From NCBI GenBank assembly GCA_025738555.1, contig JAOVFP010000002.1:4216001-4280000 (forward strand): a DNA stretch of 64,000 bases. The letters run 5' to 3'. Below are positions 13,201-23,420 of the stretch, one piece after another; the stretch's first letter is position 1; each line of letters begins with the position of its first letter. A program made the position numbers and the translations under genes. The notes beneath the pieces were generated by a model, which was not told the origin of the DNA, did not search any database, and worked only from the letters and a program-made list of their open reading frames with translations. This stretch comes from Cyathus striatus (lineage: Eukaryota; Basidiomycota; Agaricomycetes; Agaricales; Nidulariaceae).

Positions 13201-14878
13201 GTACCAAGTGTCTGGCTTCTGGTATTTGCGCATTTTCACGTACCTTGGAGTATATTTTTAATTCCCTTGTTATGCCAGCAAATATGTATTCCAATCGACA
13301 ATCCGGTAGGAGCTCCACTCCAGAGGAAGAATGCTCTAAATTACTAGCACAAACACTCTCCGGGGGGTACCCAATGTTTAATATCTGTATGATGTGCATC
13401 TACTTTGTGTGATTCTTTAACTCAGTTAAATTTCAGATCCTGCGGTTTACCCACACTTTGATCTCTATCCAAGTGCAGTGGAAGTTTACGGTTCACAACA
13501 TTCTGTACTCTCGCAGTGTAAGTCAATTCAATTCACCATCACCTTATGCACTGCTTCGATTTACTTGTATACTGACTTATACTCCAATTAACATAAATGT
13601 TCAGCATGTTTACCGACATGGAACTATCCATTCTTTAGCATATGTGCGTCCATCGTAAAATAATCTAAGCATATTATCACACATGTTTACAGATCGCGCC
13701 GTATACCCACATTTCGACTTGTACCCTAATCACATATTAATAGAAGATGAGCACGGGAAACGGGGTAGTATGACAGGGTATCCTCGTCTTAATATATGTA
13801 CGCCCTGCGGTCTCAATCTTTCGATGTCAGACTCACTGCAACATCATCACATATTGGCTCTAGATCCGTTGAGTTACTCACATTTCAATGCCAGTCCAAC
13901 TTTCACGTCGGTTGAAGATGAGTTGAGAGATCAATTATGCGTATTTGCAGCGAAATACCCGTATCTTAACATCTGTGGGGTCCTTTAGTTTTATTTATGA
14001 ATCACCACTAAACTTTAGATTAGATCCTGCGTCATACCCATTCTTCGACTTGTATCCCAAAGCTGCGGCTGAAATTGATCACCCTAAAAGTGGACATATG
14101 AGCACTTCGTTAATTTCTGGTAGGCACACGTTAAAAATGTAGAATTGCCAATGTTTTTTGAAACGAGCTTGATATAGGAATATTAGTTACCAATAGTGGC
14201 GAATCGATGGTTTCCAGCACTCTTCAGTCTCCTCGGCCAAAGAAAAGCAGCCGCCTTACACATTCCGAGCTCCATGCGATGGTGATGATAGAAAGGTTAT
14301 CCAATGATTTTAAGAAGCCGACCCAGCAACTGTTAAGGCAATATCCATCTCAGCATGATCATCACTCAGTGTCACTTCCAAGGAAAAACACCTTCAGTTT
14401 TACAAAATCTCGAAGTGATATCGGACCCGCATTGACTTCACCGGTATCCACACTTAGTACAATTCCTAGGCGATCACAGAGCCTCAAAATGCGTGCACCG
14501 ACAGACCCATCTATATACGAGCAGGATCTCTTCGAAATCATTACTCCACCAAATTTCAATGAAACCAATTCCTCCAGACCAACTTCTACATCCACTTCTA
14601 AACGGAATCATGAGCTAAACTTAGATGAAGGTAATCACAACGATCATAGACAAGCTGCTCATTCTATCCACATATCGAGACAAAGCAATAGTATTGTCAA
14701 CCAGCGAGTGAAAGCTTTTGACTCCGGTGAGTTATTTGTGGGCAACACTTCTTGCAGTTTTCACGCAGGAGTTCTAGTTGCAGACAAGGCGCTGGGGGAA
14801 ACATTAAATAAATTTCCTATGCCACCAGCATCCACAAAACCTAAATCTCTGGATCGGACGAAATACCCATTCTTGTGA
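10268..14878 (+). CDS. Large repeat-rich protein of unknown function with tandem YPxxxIYP exons
   Basis: I do not recognise a named family. I read eleven exons: 10268-10663, 10714-12346, 12393-12668, 12719-12994, 13042-13386, 13437-13517, 13605-13643, 13693-13797, 13864-13974, 14024-14119 and 14178-14878, giving 1352 residues. After a Pro/Ser-rich N-terminus comes a conserved-looking segment beginning MYAQLTAIAREFNFPSIVGL (about residues 133-200). Next, about residues 400-540, are four degenerate repeats pairing [IL]A[DNH]R with a later T-x-WGP or T-x-FGP. Then comes a series of units with motif SYPRLNIY-P-VYPHLVIYP. In each unit a phase-1 intron splits the Tyr codon of NIY, so one exon equals one repeat, and two exons are exactly 276 nt. 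The tail is Ser-rich and ends TKYPFL. Tyr-Pro pairs recur every few residues. Localisation and role are unknown; no signal peptide or membrane helix is obvious. Confidence 0.78.
12110..13041 (+). repeat. Tandem exon-plus-intron duplication (three copies) inside the repeat-protein gene
   Basis: Three consecutive units of about 320-326 bp each contain a 276-nt or equivalent coding block plus the following ~46-50-bp intron. Shared landmarks are WQHSWPY, HDQS, SSYPRLNI and the intron acceptor followed by CCxxxxGTCTAyCCACAT. Copy 1 is the end of exon 2, copies 2 and 3 are exons 3 and 4, and copy 3 is the most diverged. Introns are conserved as well as exons, so whole genomic units were duplicated. 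Confidence 0.85.
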
Positions 14879-14912
14879 TGTACAGGTGCTAAATCCACAA
14901 TATATAATGTAG

Positions 14913-15890
14913 TTACTCTTCTTGTTCACTAATGTTCTCAATTTTCTCGTAAGAGGGAGGCGAATCTGAATCTGAAGGTCCAAGCTGTTGTCCTAAACCT
15001 GGCATCGTATTGGTAGGCGATGTAGAACGTGAACGTGTGGTAGAACGCTGGCGCGCATTCTGGGTATCGCGTCTTCGTTGCTTCTCCATTTCGTCCCTCA
15101 TCATTCTAGTCTTTCTATCATCCATATATGCAAGCTTAACCTGTAATGGCCGCAGTTATCGACACTTATGAGTAGAAAAACAAAAGTAATAAACCTTTTT
15201 AGCGGCTTCCTCAGCTACTAGTTTTTCATTTTGTTTTGCATGAGCTGCTCGCATTGCTTTCTCGTTTTCTAAACTTATGAAATCCTTTAAAATGCCAACA
15301 CCGATTTTTAAATCCTCGAAGTGTCGCTTGTTAAAAGTGTAGTACGGCTGGAAGTTCCGAACCTGCCTCTATTTGTAAATAAATGTCGATAAAATGTGAT
15401 TATTGTTACCTCCGGACGAAATCCAAGCTAAGCAAACCCATTAATGTCGGTAAGTAATCGGAACATTGCAGAAAATACCCTCTTACCTCAATTGCGTATT
15501 CAATAGCACCTTTGGGATCCATAAGATTCCGCTTGATCAATGCGTTGGTTGGTTTGAATTGCTGGAACTTAGGGTTTTCAGGATCACGCAGGAGGTTTTC
15601 TGATAAAGTTAGTAGAGTCTAAAGATTATGCATTAAAGTTGATATATGTAAGTCGACGACGAAAGATATACTTGTAACGAAGCTATAGCCTGTTCTTTGG
15701 AATTCGGTCGCACGATACCAGGATCTATCATTCTTCTGAATTTTTGGCGTTTCTCATGTTCTACAGCCATTTGCGCAGCAGAAAGCTGCTGAGGATTGCT
15801 TCGAGCACGACGCTCTGCTGCAGCGGCTAATGACTCCAAGGTAACGGAAGGTACTGGGGCGACGTGTGTTTCAGAAGTTGGGGATGTCAT
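14913..15890 (-). CDS. PUB-domain protein (PNGase/UBXN6-type p97-binding domain)
   Basis: Small protein with a PUB/PUG domain, a module that in peptide:N-glycanase and UBXN6 binds the C-terminus of the AAA ATPase p97/Cdc48. Exons on the minus strand are 15890-15672, 15618-15487, 15427-15410, 15362-15195 and 15140-14913, for 254 residues. The PUB core runs from about residue 70 (LLTLSENLLRDPENPKFQQF) through NPKGAIEYAIELGF-like helices to NFQPYYTF. A basic coiled-coil segment rich in Glu, Lys and Arg follows, then a Ser/Pro-rich tail. Exon 3 is an 18-nt microexon encoding LGFRPE, which completes a conserved helix of the domain. The acceptor of exon 4 could lie 6 nt upstream, adding two residues. 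No UBX or transglutaminase domain is seen, so the role is inferred only as a Cdc48 cofactor. Confidence 0.75.
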
Positions 15891-16072
15891 GACTGAGGCT
15901 TTTGTCAGAGTTTTCCAATGAAATTACAATCACCGCCAGAATGAGCACTGGGGAAGTGAATTGCGTAAGTAGTGCTAGTGAGCGCTTGAGCCGGTAAAGA
16001 TAAATCATTAATTTGCTTGTTGTTACATAATACAATAGCAGGCTAATTATAACTATAAAGTCGATACGAAGT

Positions 16073-19000
16073 CTACAAATGTTCTTCATAAAGCTCCGGA
16101 GATAAATTATCGGATGAGCTATCACTACTCCAACCATTATCATTGGCCACATCTACCCGAGAACGCTCTCCTGATCCAAATGGCATAGATAAACTTCCAA
16201 ATGAGTTTTGTCTAAGTCTTGAGAGGAATCCATTTGACGTATGTGTGCCATTGGCTGTAGACCCATCGAAAGAATGATTATGGCTAGAATTATGTCTGTG
16301 GTCGGGGACTCCTTTCAGCAGGTCTGTAGCCCATTTACGTCGTATTGCGGTGGAAATCAGAGGGTCCTGATTAATAGCTCCTGAATCAGGTTCCTCCTGC
16401 TTAGGGGTAGATGTCGTAGATATCACACGCCCGCGTCTGAAGAACCAGCTGGATCCTTTAGAGAATGCATCCTCAGCATCAGTATCTACAGACAATGGCA
16501 TATCAGAAGTGGCTGGTGATGATGGATGTCCGACAGAGCGTGTGGCTTCCAAACCAACTCCCCGTGCAAGTAATGAACGTGGTTCAAAAGCATCCGGAGA
16601 CGTCTTCCTTCGCAGTAAACGTCTTACCATCTGGCGTCCCAATAATATGTGTTTCTCTATTCTAGCTCTGTTCTCGATCATATGAAGCTAAGCACGTTAG
16701 CAATCAAACAACAGATACTTTAATTTGTGATATTAACTCACTTTTGGCCATGTAACGTTTTGGCCGACTTTTATCATCCGCTCGAGTTCAGATGGGTTAG
16801 GATCAGTGAGGATTCTTATCCAGTCCTGGATTATCACCACATGATTGAATATCTGACATAAGCAAAAGCATAATACACTTACCCCAAACCGAGTTTTTGG
16901 CCATATTCTTGATGCAAAGGTAAGTGTATTAAGCTGGCTTAACCATTAGATATCATCATTTATTACTTACGTAACCACACCATCGAATCGCTGCAGAAAA
17001 ACACTTGACCAGTCTTGGCCTAATAGTTGAGGAAGTAGTTCAAGATCACGAATGACTTTAAAGTTTTTCGTTAATTCATGCTTTAACCATTGCTCCGCAG
17101 CAGACAGTAAGAAGTTTCCACGCCAGCCTCAAAATTATAACATAAGCCTATAGCTATTAGCCAGCATCAGCAACTTGTAATCACCTTTCCCTTTACGATG
17201 AGCCACGGGCTTGCCAGCAGACCCACGAGGAGCAAAGAAAAAAAGATGCACATGAGGATTAACTTGTGAAACGACGGGGTGCGTAACTATGTTTTGGATC
17301 GAGTAAGCTGATGTTCAATGAAACCAACATCTTAACCCACCATTAAAATATAAGTTCAACGCCTGAATAGGAATGTCGACCCTTTAATAAATGTATAAGC
17401 TGTTTAAATACGAGCCGTTAACAGGATTACCTGAGTGACCCATCCTTGAACTTGCTTCCCCAGCTCCAAGGAACAAGCGTTCCGTCCTTTAATTTTTGCA
17501 TCAAAACGACAGGGTTTAAAATACCCGGTACGGCTGCAGATGCAAGGAGGGCGGACCAAATGACAGCATCAGGAGCAGTTATGTAATTAAGAAGTTTGGT
17601 TGGCCTGAAATATTGTCTTGATTTGTGCTAGCTCTAACAAAGAAATACCACCTACGAATGTCTGTCTGCAGGAATCACAGATATGTTTAGGATTCGACCA
17701 GTCCTCATATAAGCTTCTTTGAAGGTCATAGAACCACGAGTAAAGAAGGTGCACTGTCATCCGTTCAGTACAGCTGCACTACCAAATAATAAAACATACT
17801 CACCTTTCGTGCCCATCTGAGAAATATAATGTATGTCAGCAGCATAGTAAAATGGACCCCAGTAAGCATACATTAAACTGTCAAACCGTGCACCACTTCT
17901 CCAAACACGTGGAATCCAGACACTGGGAGGTTCTTCGCAAGCAGTTATTCTATGCGCCAACTCAGGAACCAGTAAAATCTTTAGTTCATCCTCTGTGCGG
18001 GTGCAAGCAAGTGCGGCAATAAGGCCGCCCGCACTCGTTCCAGTAATTACACGAGGTAGAAGCCCAGCATCGAGGAAAGCCCTTAAGACTCCGCAGTGAT
18101 CTAGTAGGGTTGAATGACGAAGGTAACATTTATCACAAATTAGGAGATCTTACAGTATCCAAAAGATGCACCACCAGAAAGACAGAGAGCGGAAACGCCT
18201 AGGTTGGTATTCGCGCTCTTGAAAAACCGTTTTTTTTCATCTATAGAGAGCTCTGGTGTTTCTCTAATAAATTCTAGTGATTTTTCCAACTCATCGAAAT
18301 AAGCTTTAAAATGGTCAGCGGCTAGACGCGGGCACTCGTCGTCGACTTACACTCAATTAGGATCTTAGTGCCGAGAAATGTCTAATAAGTGAATTAGAGT
18401 AGTTTGAGTGAACACCGTCGTAAAAAGCAAACATACTTCACTGTACAATCTACAATGTATAGCTTTATTATTACCAAACCAAAAAAGGTTTAGAGGCACG
18501 CACCTGGGTGATTCAACGGCAGCAAAATTTGCCCTTATACACGTTTCCAAGACACCAAGACATCCCCGTGCGTCCTTTCTTTCTCGAAGAGTTTTCAAAG
18601 ATGATCTAACCTGATAGTTATATAAGCATGTCTAGAATCAAAGATCGCTGCAGCCAAAAATACCTTTCTAACAAGCTTCCAATCATAAAATGAGTCCTCA
18701 TCCACTTTTTTCCATTCATCAAATCCTAGATAACTGTCTAGATCAAGGGCAGCTTGTTTCCATTGCTAAAATATAATTATAATTAATCAGATTTGAATAT
18801 ATCCAAACATGTATCCTATTCACCTCGTAGCTTTGTGCCGCGCGAAGCTTCCGCCTTAAAATTCCTTTCTGGCCACGCCCTGTGTTTCAGTTTAGTAATA
18901 ATGTCCAATATGTTGTTACATAAGGTATACATACATGCAGTAAACCACTCTTTAGCGTTTACAAGCTGGCGAATCAATATATATAATCCGAACTCCGCGG

Positions 19001-19494
19001 CAATGAAAAGAAAGATGAAGAACTAGTTTACTCGCAGATCAACATCGACAAGCCTGGCATTTATAAGAATGTAACTAACCAGAAGGGGCCAGCGAAGGAT
19101 AAGAAACAGCCAGTCATTACGCTTGTTATCTTTGTTTTTTCTTCGCCGTCTGAAAAAATAAAATTCACTTGACTACACGCATGATGTTAAATTCTGACTT
19201 ACCTTTTGGAAACCTTCAAGTTGACAGGCGCAAAATCTGAAAGAGCAGACACCTTTCTGACGCGAGTATATTGGTGATTATGCTGAGATCCGTTAGGAGT
19301 TCCAGGCATACTATGAGTATAGGTTTCCGTATCGTCATAGTGAGGCTCTTCGGAATGTAGTGCATCAGAGAACGCGCGCATATGTCTACAGCCAGGTCAG
19401 GATAAATAATGCTTCAGTAAGTGGATTCTTACGTTTCATCCACAAAATCTTCGGCAAGCAATGTCTCCAAGGTTAACTGGTTATCCTTTATCAT
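16073..19494 (-). CDS. Patatin-like triacylglycerol lipase (Tgl3/Tgl4/Tgl5 type, DUF3336)
   Basis: Lipid-droplet type triacylglycerol lipase. Twenty exons on the minus strand: 19494-19433, 19385-19203, 19149-19080, 19022-18935, 18879-18824, 18765-18664, 18610-18504, 18449-18437, 18381-18351, 18303-18154, 18100-17872, 17816-17804, 17753-17656, 17604-17431, 17381-17341, 17286-17185, 17127-16971, 16907-16883, 16825-16742, 16687-16073. They sum to 2400 nt (799 residues). A hydrophobic helix (about residues 105-122) precedes the DUF3336 region. The patatin core has the oxyanion motif GGASFGYYH (about 280), nucleophile motif GTSAG (about 308), and FKDGS with the catalytic Asp (about 456). The stretch NPHVHLFFFAPRGSAGKP is diagnostic for the Tgl family. 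Two 13-nt and one 25-nt microexons are needed to keep conserved motifs intact. The start at 19494 is tentative; another upstream exon is possible. Confidence 0.9.
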
Positions 19495-21279
19495 ATTTAC
19501 TGTGGGTTAAGTCGTATTCCAGTGAAAGTATTATCAGAGAGTGCCAACTACAGCAATACGCGCGCCCTAGCTGGTAGCAGTGACGTCTCAGTTACCCTAA
19601 AGGCCAAGTCAGACCAGTCGCCGGTCGACAGCTGCCAATTAAGTATTAATCCTTGTGCAATAGCTCAGACGATATTGAGTATTATATGTGGCAGTATAAT
19701 GTCTCCGATATAAGGGAGACCAAGAGAGTAGATGTGAGGCCAGGCTCCTAAAACCAGCACGCTCGTCTCTCGAGCTTCCTCCTATGTTTTGTGGGAGGCT
19801 AATAGAGGTAAATATTTGTGCGGGACAAACACAAAACAAGGAGGAGATTCAGTACCACATGGCATGACAGTCAATTATTTATTATGAAATCATTCAAAAT
19901 TAAGTAGTAGTGCTGAAGTCCCAGAACAGTTTATAAATAAAGTTTTGATGTCTTGCAAGACAGTGAATCTGTAATTCTGTAAAGATATGACACATGCAGC
20001 TCAATAAAAACAATAGAAAATGTAGATTACTGTATCAATATGATGAAGTGTTCACCACTTTTCAGTGTGATGGCCATGAACACTTGGACCCTCTGTTCAA
20101 AGGGCCATGCTGGGTGTGACAAAAGTTGTAAGTGTTCATGGGGATCTATGCAAGCAAAGCAAGGCATCAGGAAATACTTCAATGACAAAATTAGTCAAAT
20201 AAGCTTCATTTAAGGGCACTTTAAGTAAAATATAGCCAAAATAAGGTCCATAAGTCAAATAAGCTCAATAAGTTTCCCCCCCTCCTTATTGAATTACTTA
20301 TTTTGAACTTATTGGGGTGCATTAGCATGAATAAAGATATGTTAGGTTGGCATAAATGAGATTTAGTTCCTTGTTTGCTTTCATTAGATTACTTTGAATA
20401 GGCTCATTCACTAACATTCCAAGTGCATGCATGATAGAATTAATTATTAAGTAATAAGAGATACATGAATAAAACATACATGGAACTACATAATAACTTA
20501 AACAAGGCCTAACACTACCCAACCACATGAACCAACAGCAACATAGAACCTATACTCATACATCCAACCACAGCCCAGTACACACCTCTCCCAGCATAAA
20601 ATAAGAGTCCAACTCACATACCTCAATATTATAATATACAACTGATAGGACTATAATTAATGTAAGCTGCTAGGAATGGGAGAGAATGCAATAACATGGG
20701 CAACACACTGAGACCACGGTGGGGAATGGGGCTCATTATTAAAGTCAGCTATAACAATAACTAGTAAGCGCAGTCTACAATTGAAGTGCATTAAAACTTA
20801 CTAAGTTACCAGATCAGAACACCCCACAGACAAGCAGATCGACAGACATGAGCACATGTCCATGTCATGAGTTGAACTGGGATGCAGCAGTGGTGCTATT
20901 GATGGATATCTTGTTGCTTCTGAATGAGAAGGTGAGAGCGTGTGGTTGAGCTTGATTCAGCATGGGCGAGTGCAGCTGAGACAACTGAGCAGTTAGCCGG
21001 GATGGGTGCCAGGTTATTGGTGGAGGGTGATGGAGGGAGAGGGCAGCAGAGGGAGAGGGCGACAGAAAGAGAGCCTAATGGAGTGGAGGTGAAGCAGTAT
21101 GGAGGTGGTAGCAGTTGGGTAATGTACATAGCGGGTGGTTGGGTTCAAGTTGAAGTGTTAAAACTCTGAATTTGGAAATGTTGATGTGCTGACATGGCAA
21201 GCCACAAGCAATCACATGACTGAACAGTGGGGTTTGAAATGACTTCACAAGGTTGTTTCAAAGTCCTTCCAATATCAGT
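19495..21279. other. AT-rich intergenic DNA with MITE-family fragment
   Basis: No coding gene is supported. About 20028-20150 resembles the left half of the inverted-repeat element at 21280-21570: the same TACTGTA start, GAAGTGTTCA, and later GTTCA/TGACAAA words. It lacks a matching right end nearby. Around 20240-20320 there is an AT-rich fold-back rich in TTATT/AATAA. Around 20990-21110 the sequence is purine-rich and low in complexity. Confidence 0.5.
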
Positions 21280-21570
21280 TACTGTACCATTATGACCAAG
21301 TGTTCATGTGTTTTTAGCATGACAGCCACAATCAGTTGGACCTAGTGTTCACAGGTCCATGTGATGCATGACAAATGTGTTATCTGTTCACACCTAACAA
21401 CTGTTCAAGCATGCTGACAGGCACAAAATTTTTTCAGTTACTTACCCTTTTGTAAGTCTTGTTGTACCTCCTGTTCAAGTACCTCTGTGACACGTGACAA
21501 ACCCGGGATCTGTTCAAGTTCATCACCCTTTGTGACGTGTGACTGAACACTTGGTCATAATGGTACAGTA
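21280..21570. mobile_element. Small non-coding inverted-repeat element (MITE)
   Basis: A 291-bp segment with perfect 27-bp terminal inverted repeats at 21280-21306 and 21544-21570. They begin TACTGTACCATTATGACC and the reverse copy ends in GGTACAGTA. The outermost TA on each side may be a TA target duplication, as in Tc1/mariner-related MITEs. The interior has no open frame of note but repeats TGTTCA and TGACAAA words. Fragments related to its ends occur near 20028 and 29680-29785. Class assignment is tentative. Confidence 0.7.
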
Positions 21571-21818
21571 CTGTGATACTCAGTTTTTCTTGTGTTGTTT
21601 GTTAACTTCTAAGTGTTAGATATTAAGTATTCACTTCATGTACATAGTTCCTCCTGTAAATAAATTGCAAGTAGAATATCTTTTAAAATCAGCAGTTATT
21701 GAATTTGAAAAGCAGGTAACAAGTGCTTGACTTGAACATTCAAAAACAGATTTACACAGATCACCAATAGGTGAAATTCATCTGGTCATGAATACAATTC
21801 AGCTGGATTTATTATTCC

Positions 21819-22583
21819 TGTTACGTACCGATTCTCTTCCTGCTTAGAAGTGGTTGCGAAGACACCCGGAGGGTGTGGGAGAACTATAACGGAAACCCGA
21901 AGTGAGTACGGGTGCGGAAACGTAGAGCGGGAGTGCGGAAAGAACCGTGGCTTCAGCTTGTGTGCTGCGCCGCCTGGATATCCCCAGGGAATGGTTCGTA
22001 TTTCGAGTAAGATGATATGTAACAAAGGAAGACGTTCTAGAGTATAAGAGAAGGCTTCGCCACTACACTAGGTAGCGGGAGAGAAACCGAAGGAAAACCC
22101 GGAGCGGGTTTCGGAACTTAGAGTAGGAAGAAAGTGTACAGAGTTGATACGAATACTAAAGACTACCTATTACATCTGGAAGACTACTTATACTAAGTAG
22201 GAACCTGTAGATACGAATGTAGAAGTATTATACAAAGGACAAGTCAAAGGAGTAAGTAGGAAATGAAGTCTTGGCAAAGCGGAGTAGGGGCGCAAATGAC
22301 GCGCTCAGAATGAAGAATAAGGAACTAATCTACAAAGGCCATAATGAAACGTATAAGTAGGAATGGAAGGGAGGAGTAATAGAATGATGACGCGGTGAGG
22401 CCGTCATAAGAGAAAGTACGTATCCGGGATACCCGATAGAAAACCCGACGGGTTCCGGGTACGTTCCCGGGCGGGAACGTCGGGAAGTGTAAACCCGAAG
22501 CGGGTACATTCCGGGAACGGACCGGGTATGTTGGAAGGTCACGTGGGAACGTCGGCACGATGTATCCGGACATGGATATAACA
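21819..22583 (-). repeat. Element A 3' LTR
   Basis: 765 bp, left-hand copy in window coordinates. It begins TGTTACGT and ends GGATATAACA. It contains ATACGAATACT (about 22150), which is matched exactly by the primer-binding region next to the other LTR. Confidence 0.95.
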
Positions 22584-22599
22584 GTATCCCCCTTTTAGG
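22584..22599 (-). other. Element A polypurine tract
   Basis: On the minus strand this reads CCTAAAAGGGGGATAC directly before the 3' LTR. This is the expected place for the primer of plus-strand DNA synthesis. Elements B and C have the related AAGGGGGGAATAC at the same place. Confidence 0.8.
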
Positions 22600-22790
22600 G
22601 CCGAGCCCACGAGGTCATACTGTGTGCGAGAATATATAACTAAAAATAATACAAGAAATCCTATTGGTCAGTGAATGTTCAAATAACAGAAAGAGAGCGC
22701 ATCTGATTCCTTTGGCAAGGGAAGTAGCAAAGGTGTGAACTACAAGTTCCTGAGTAAGTTCCAGCAAGTCGTAGCTGAACCCGAGACCTA

Positions 22791-23213
22791 TTAACACTGC
22801 CCATGGATGTGGAAGGACATGTGCATCAATATTCCACTGGTAGCCATTCGTTCCGGATGTTCCGGTAATGCGGCAAGCTTAGTTGCACTGCTGATTGTAT
22901 ATCCGACTGAGATGAGTGTCGGAACTGGGTTGGAAGCATCGGAAGAGTTGGAAATGGATGGGGAAGTGATTGGAAGATATTGGATGAGGTCTGGGTTGGA
23001 TGCGGAAGTAGCAGGAACTGCCGGGGAAAATGCAGGAAGCATTGGAAGATAGCGTAGTCTATCAAGTGGAGTTACAGATGTCATGATGCCAATTTCCAGG
23101 TGGTAGGCAAACTCGATAAGTTGTCCTGAGATGTTTCCAAGGTATCTGGGCACATTGTCCATGTTTCCATATTGAAACCTTGCTCGCAGAATGCCTCCGG
23201 GATCCGGATGCAT
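22791..23213 (-). CDS. Unknown 140-residue open frame between pol and the 3' LTR of element A
   Basis: An open frame on the same strand as pol, about 210 bp beyond the pol stop. It is rich in Pro, Ser and Leu and has no motif I recognise. It occupies the position where elements B and C carry an antisense gene, but I see no similarity between them. It may be a chance frame in the 3' untranslated region. Confidence 0.25.
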   Translation of the reverse strand: MHPDPGGILRARFQYGNMDNVPRYLGNISGQLIEFAYHLEIGIMTSVTPLDRLRYLPMLPAFSPAVPATSASNPDLIQYLPITSPSISNSSDASNPVPTLISVGYTISSATKLAALPEHPERMATSGILMHMSFHIHGQC

Positions 23214-23420
23214 ACGAGGAAGTTGATACGGGTGCCGGAATTGCGTCGGAAGGTGTGGAAGTAGCTCAGGTCGAGTTGCAGACGCAGAGGGAGTGATGGA
23301 AATGGTCGTAACACGTTACCAAAGAATTAATGTACTTGTATCTCGCTTTTTGGATGTTATTCGTTGTTTTTGGTTTTTGTATAAGGTGAAACTGCAAGCG
23401 GATAATAAGTAACGTGAATT

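Noticed and set aside
20896..21169. Paired open frames on both strands near 21 kb
   Set aside because: Low-complexity purine-rich DNA with no motif; open on both strands by composition.
22791..23213. An envelope-like gene in element A
   Set aside because: No signal peptide, membrane segment or cysteine pattern; kept only as a low-confidence unknown frame.
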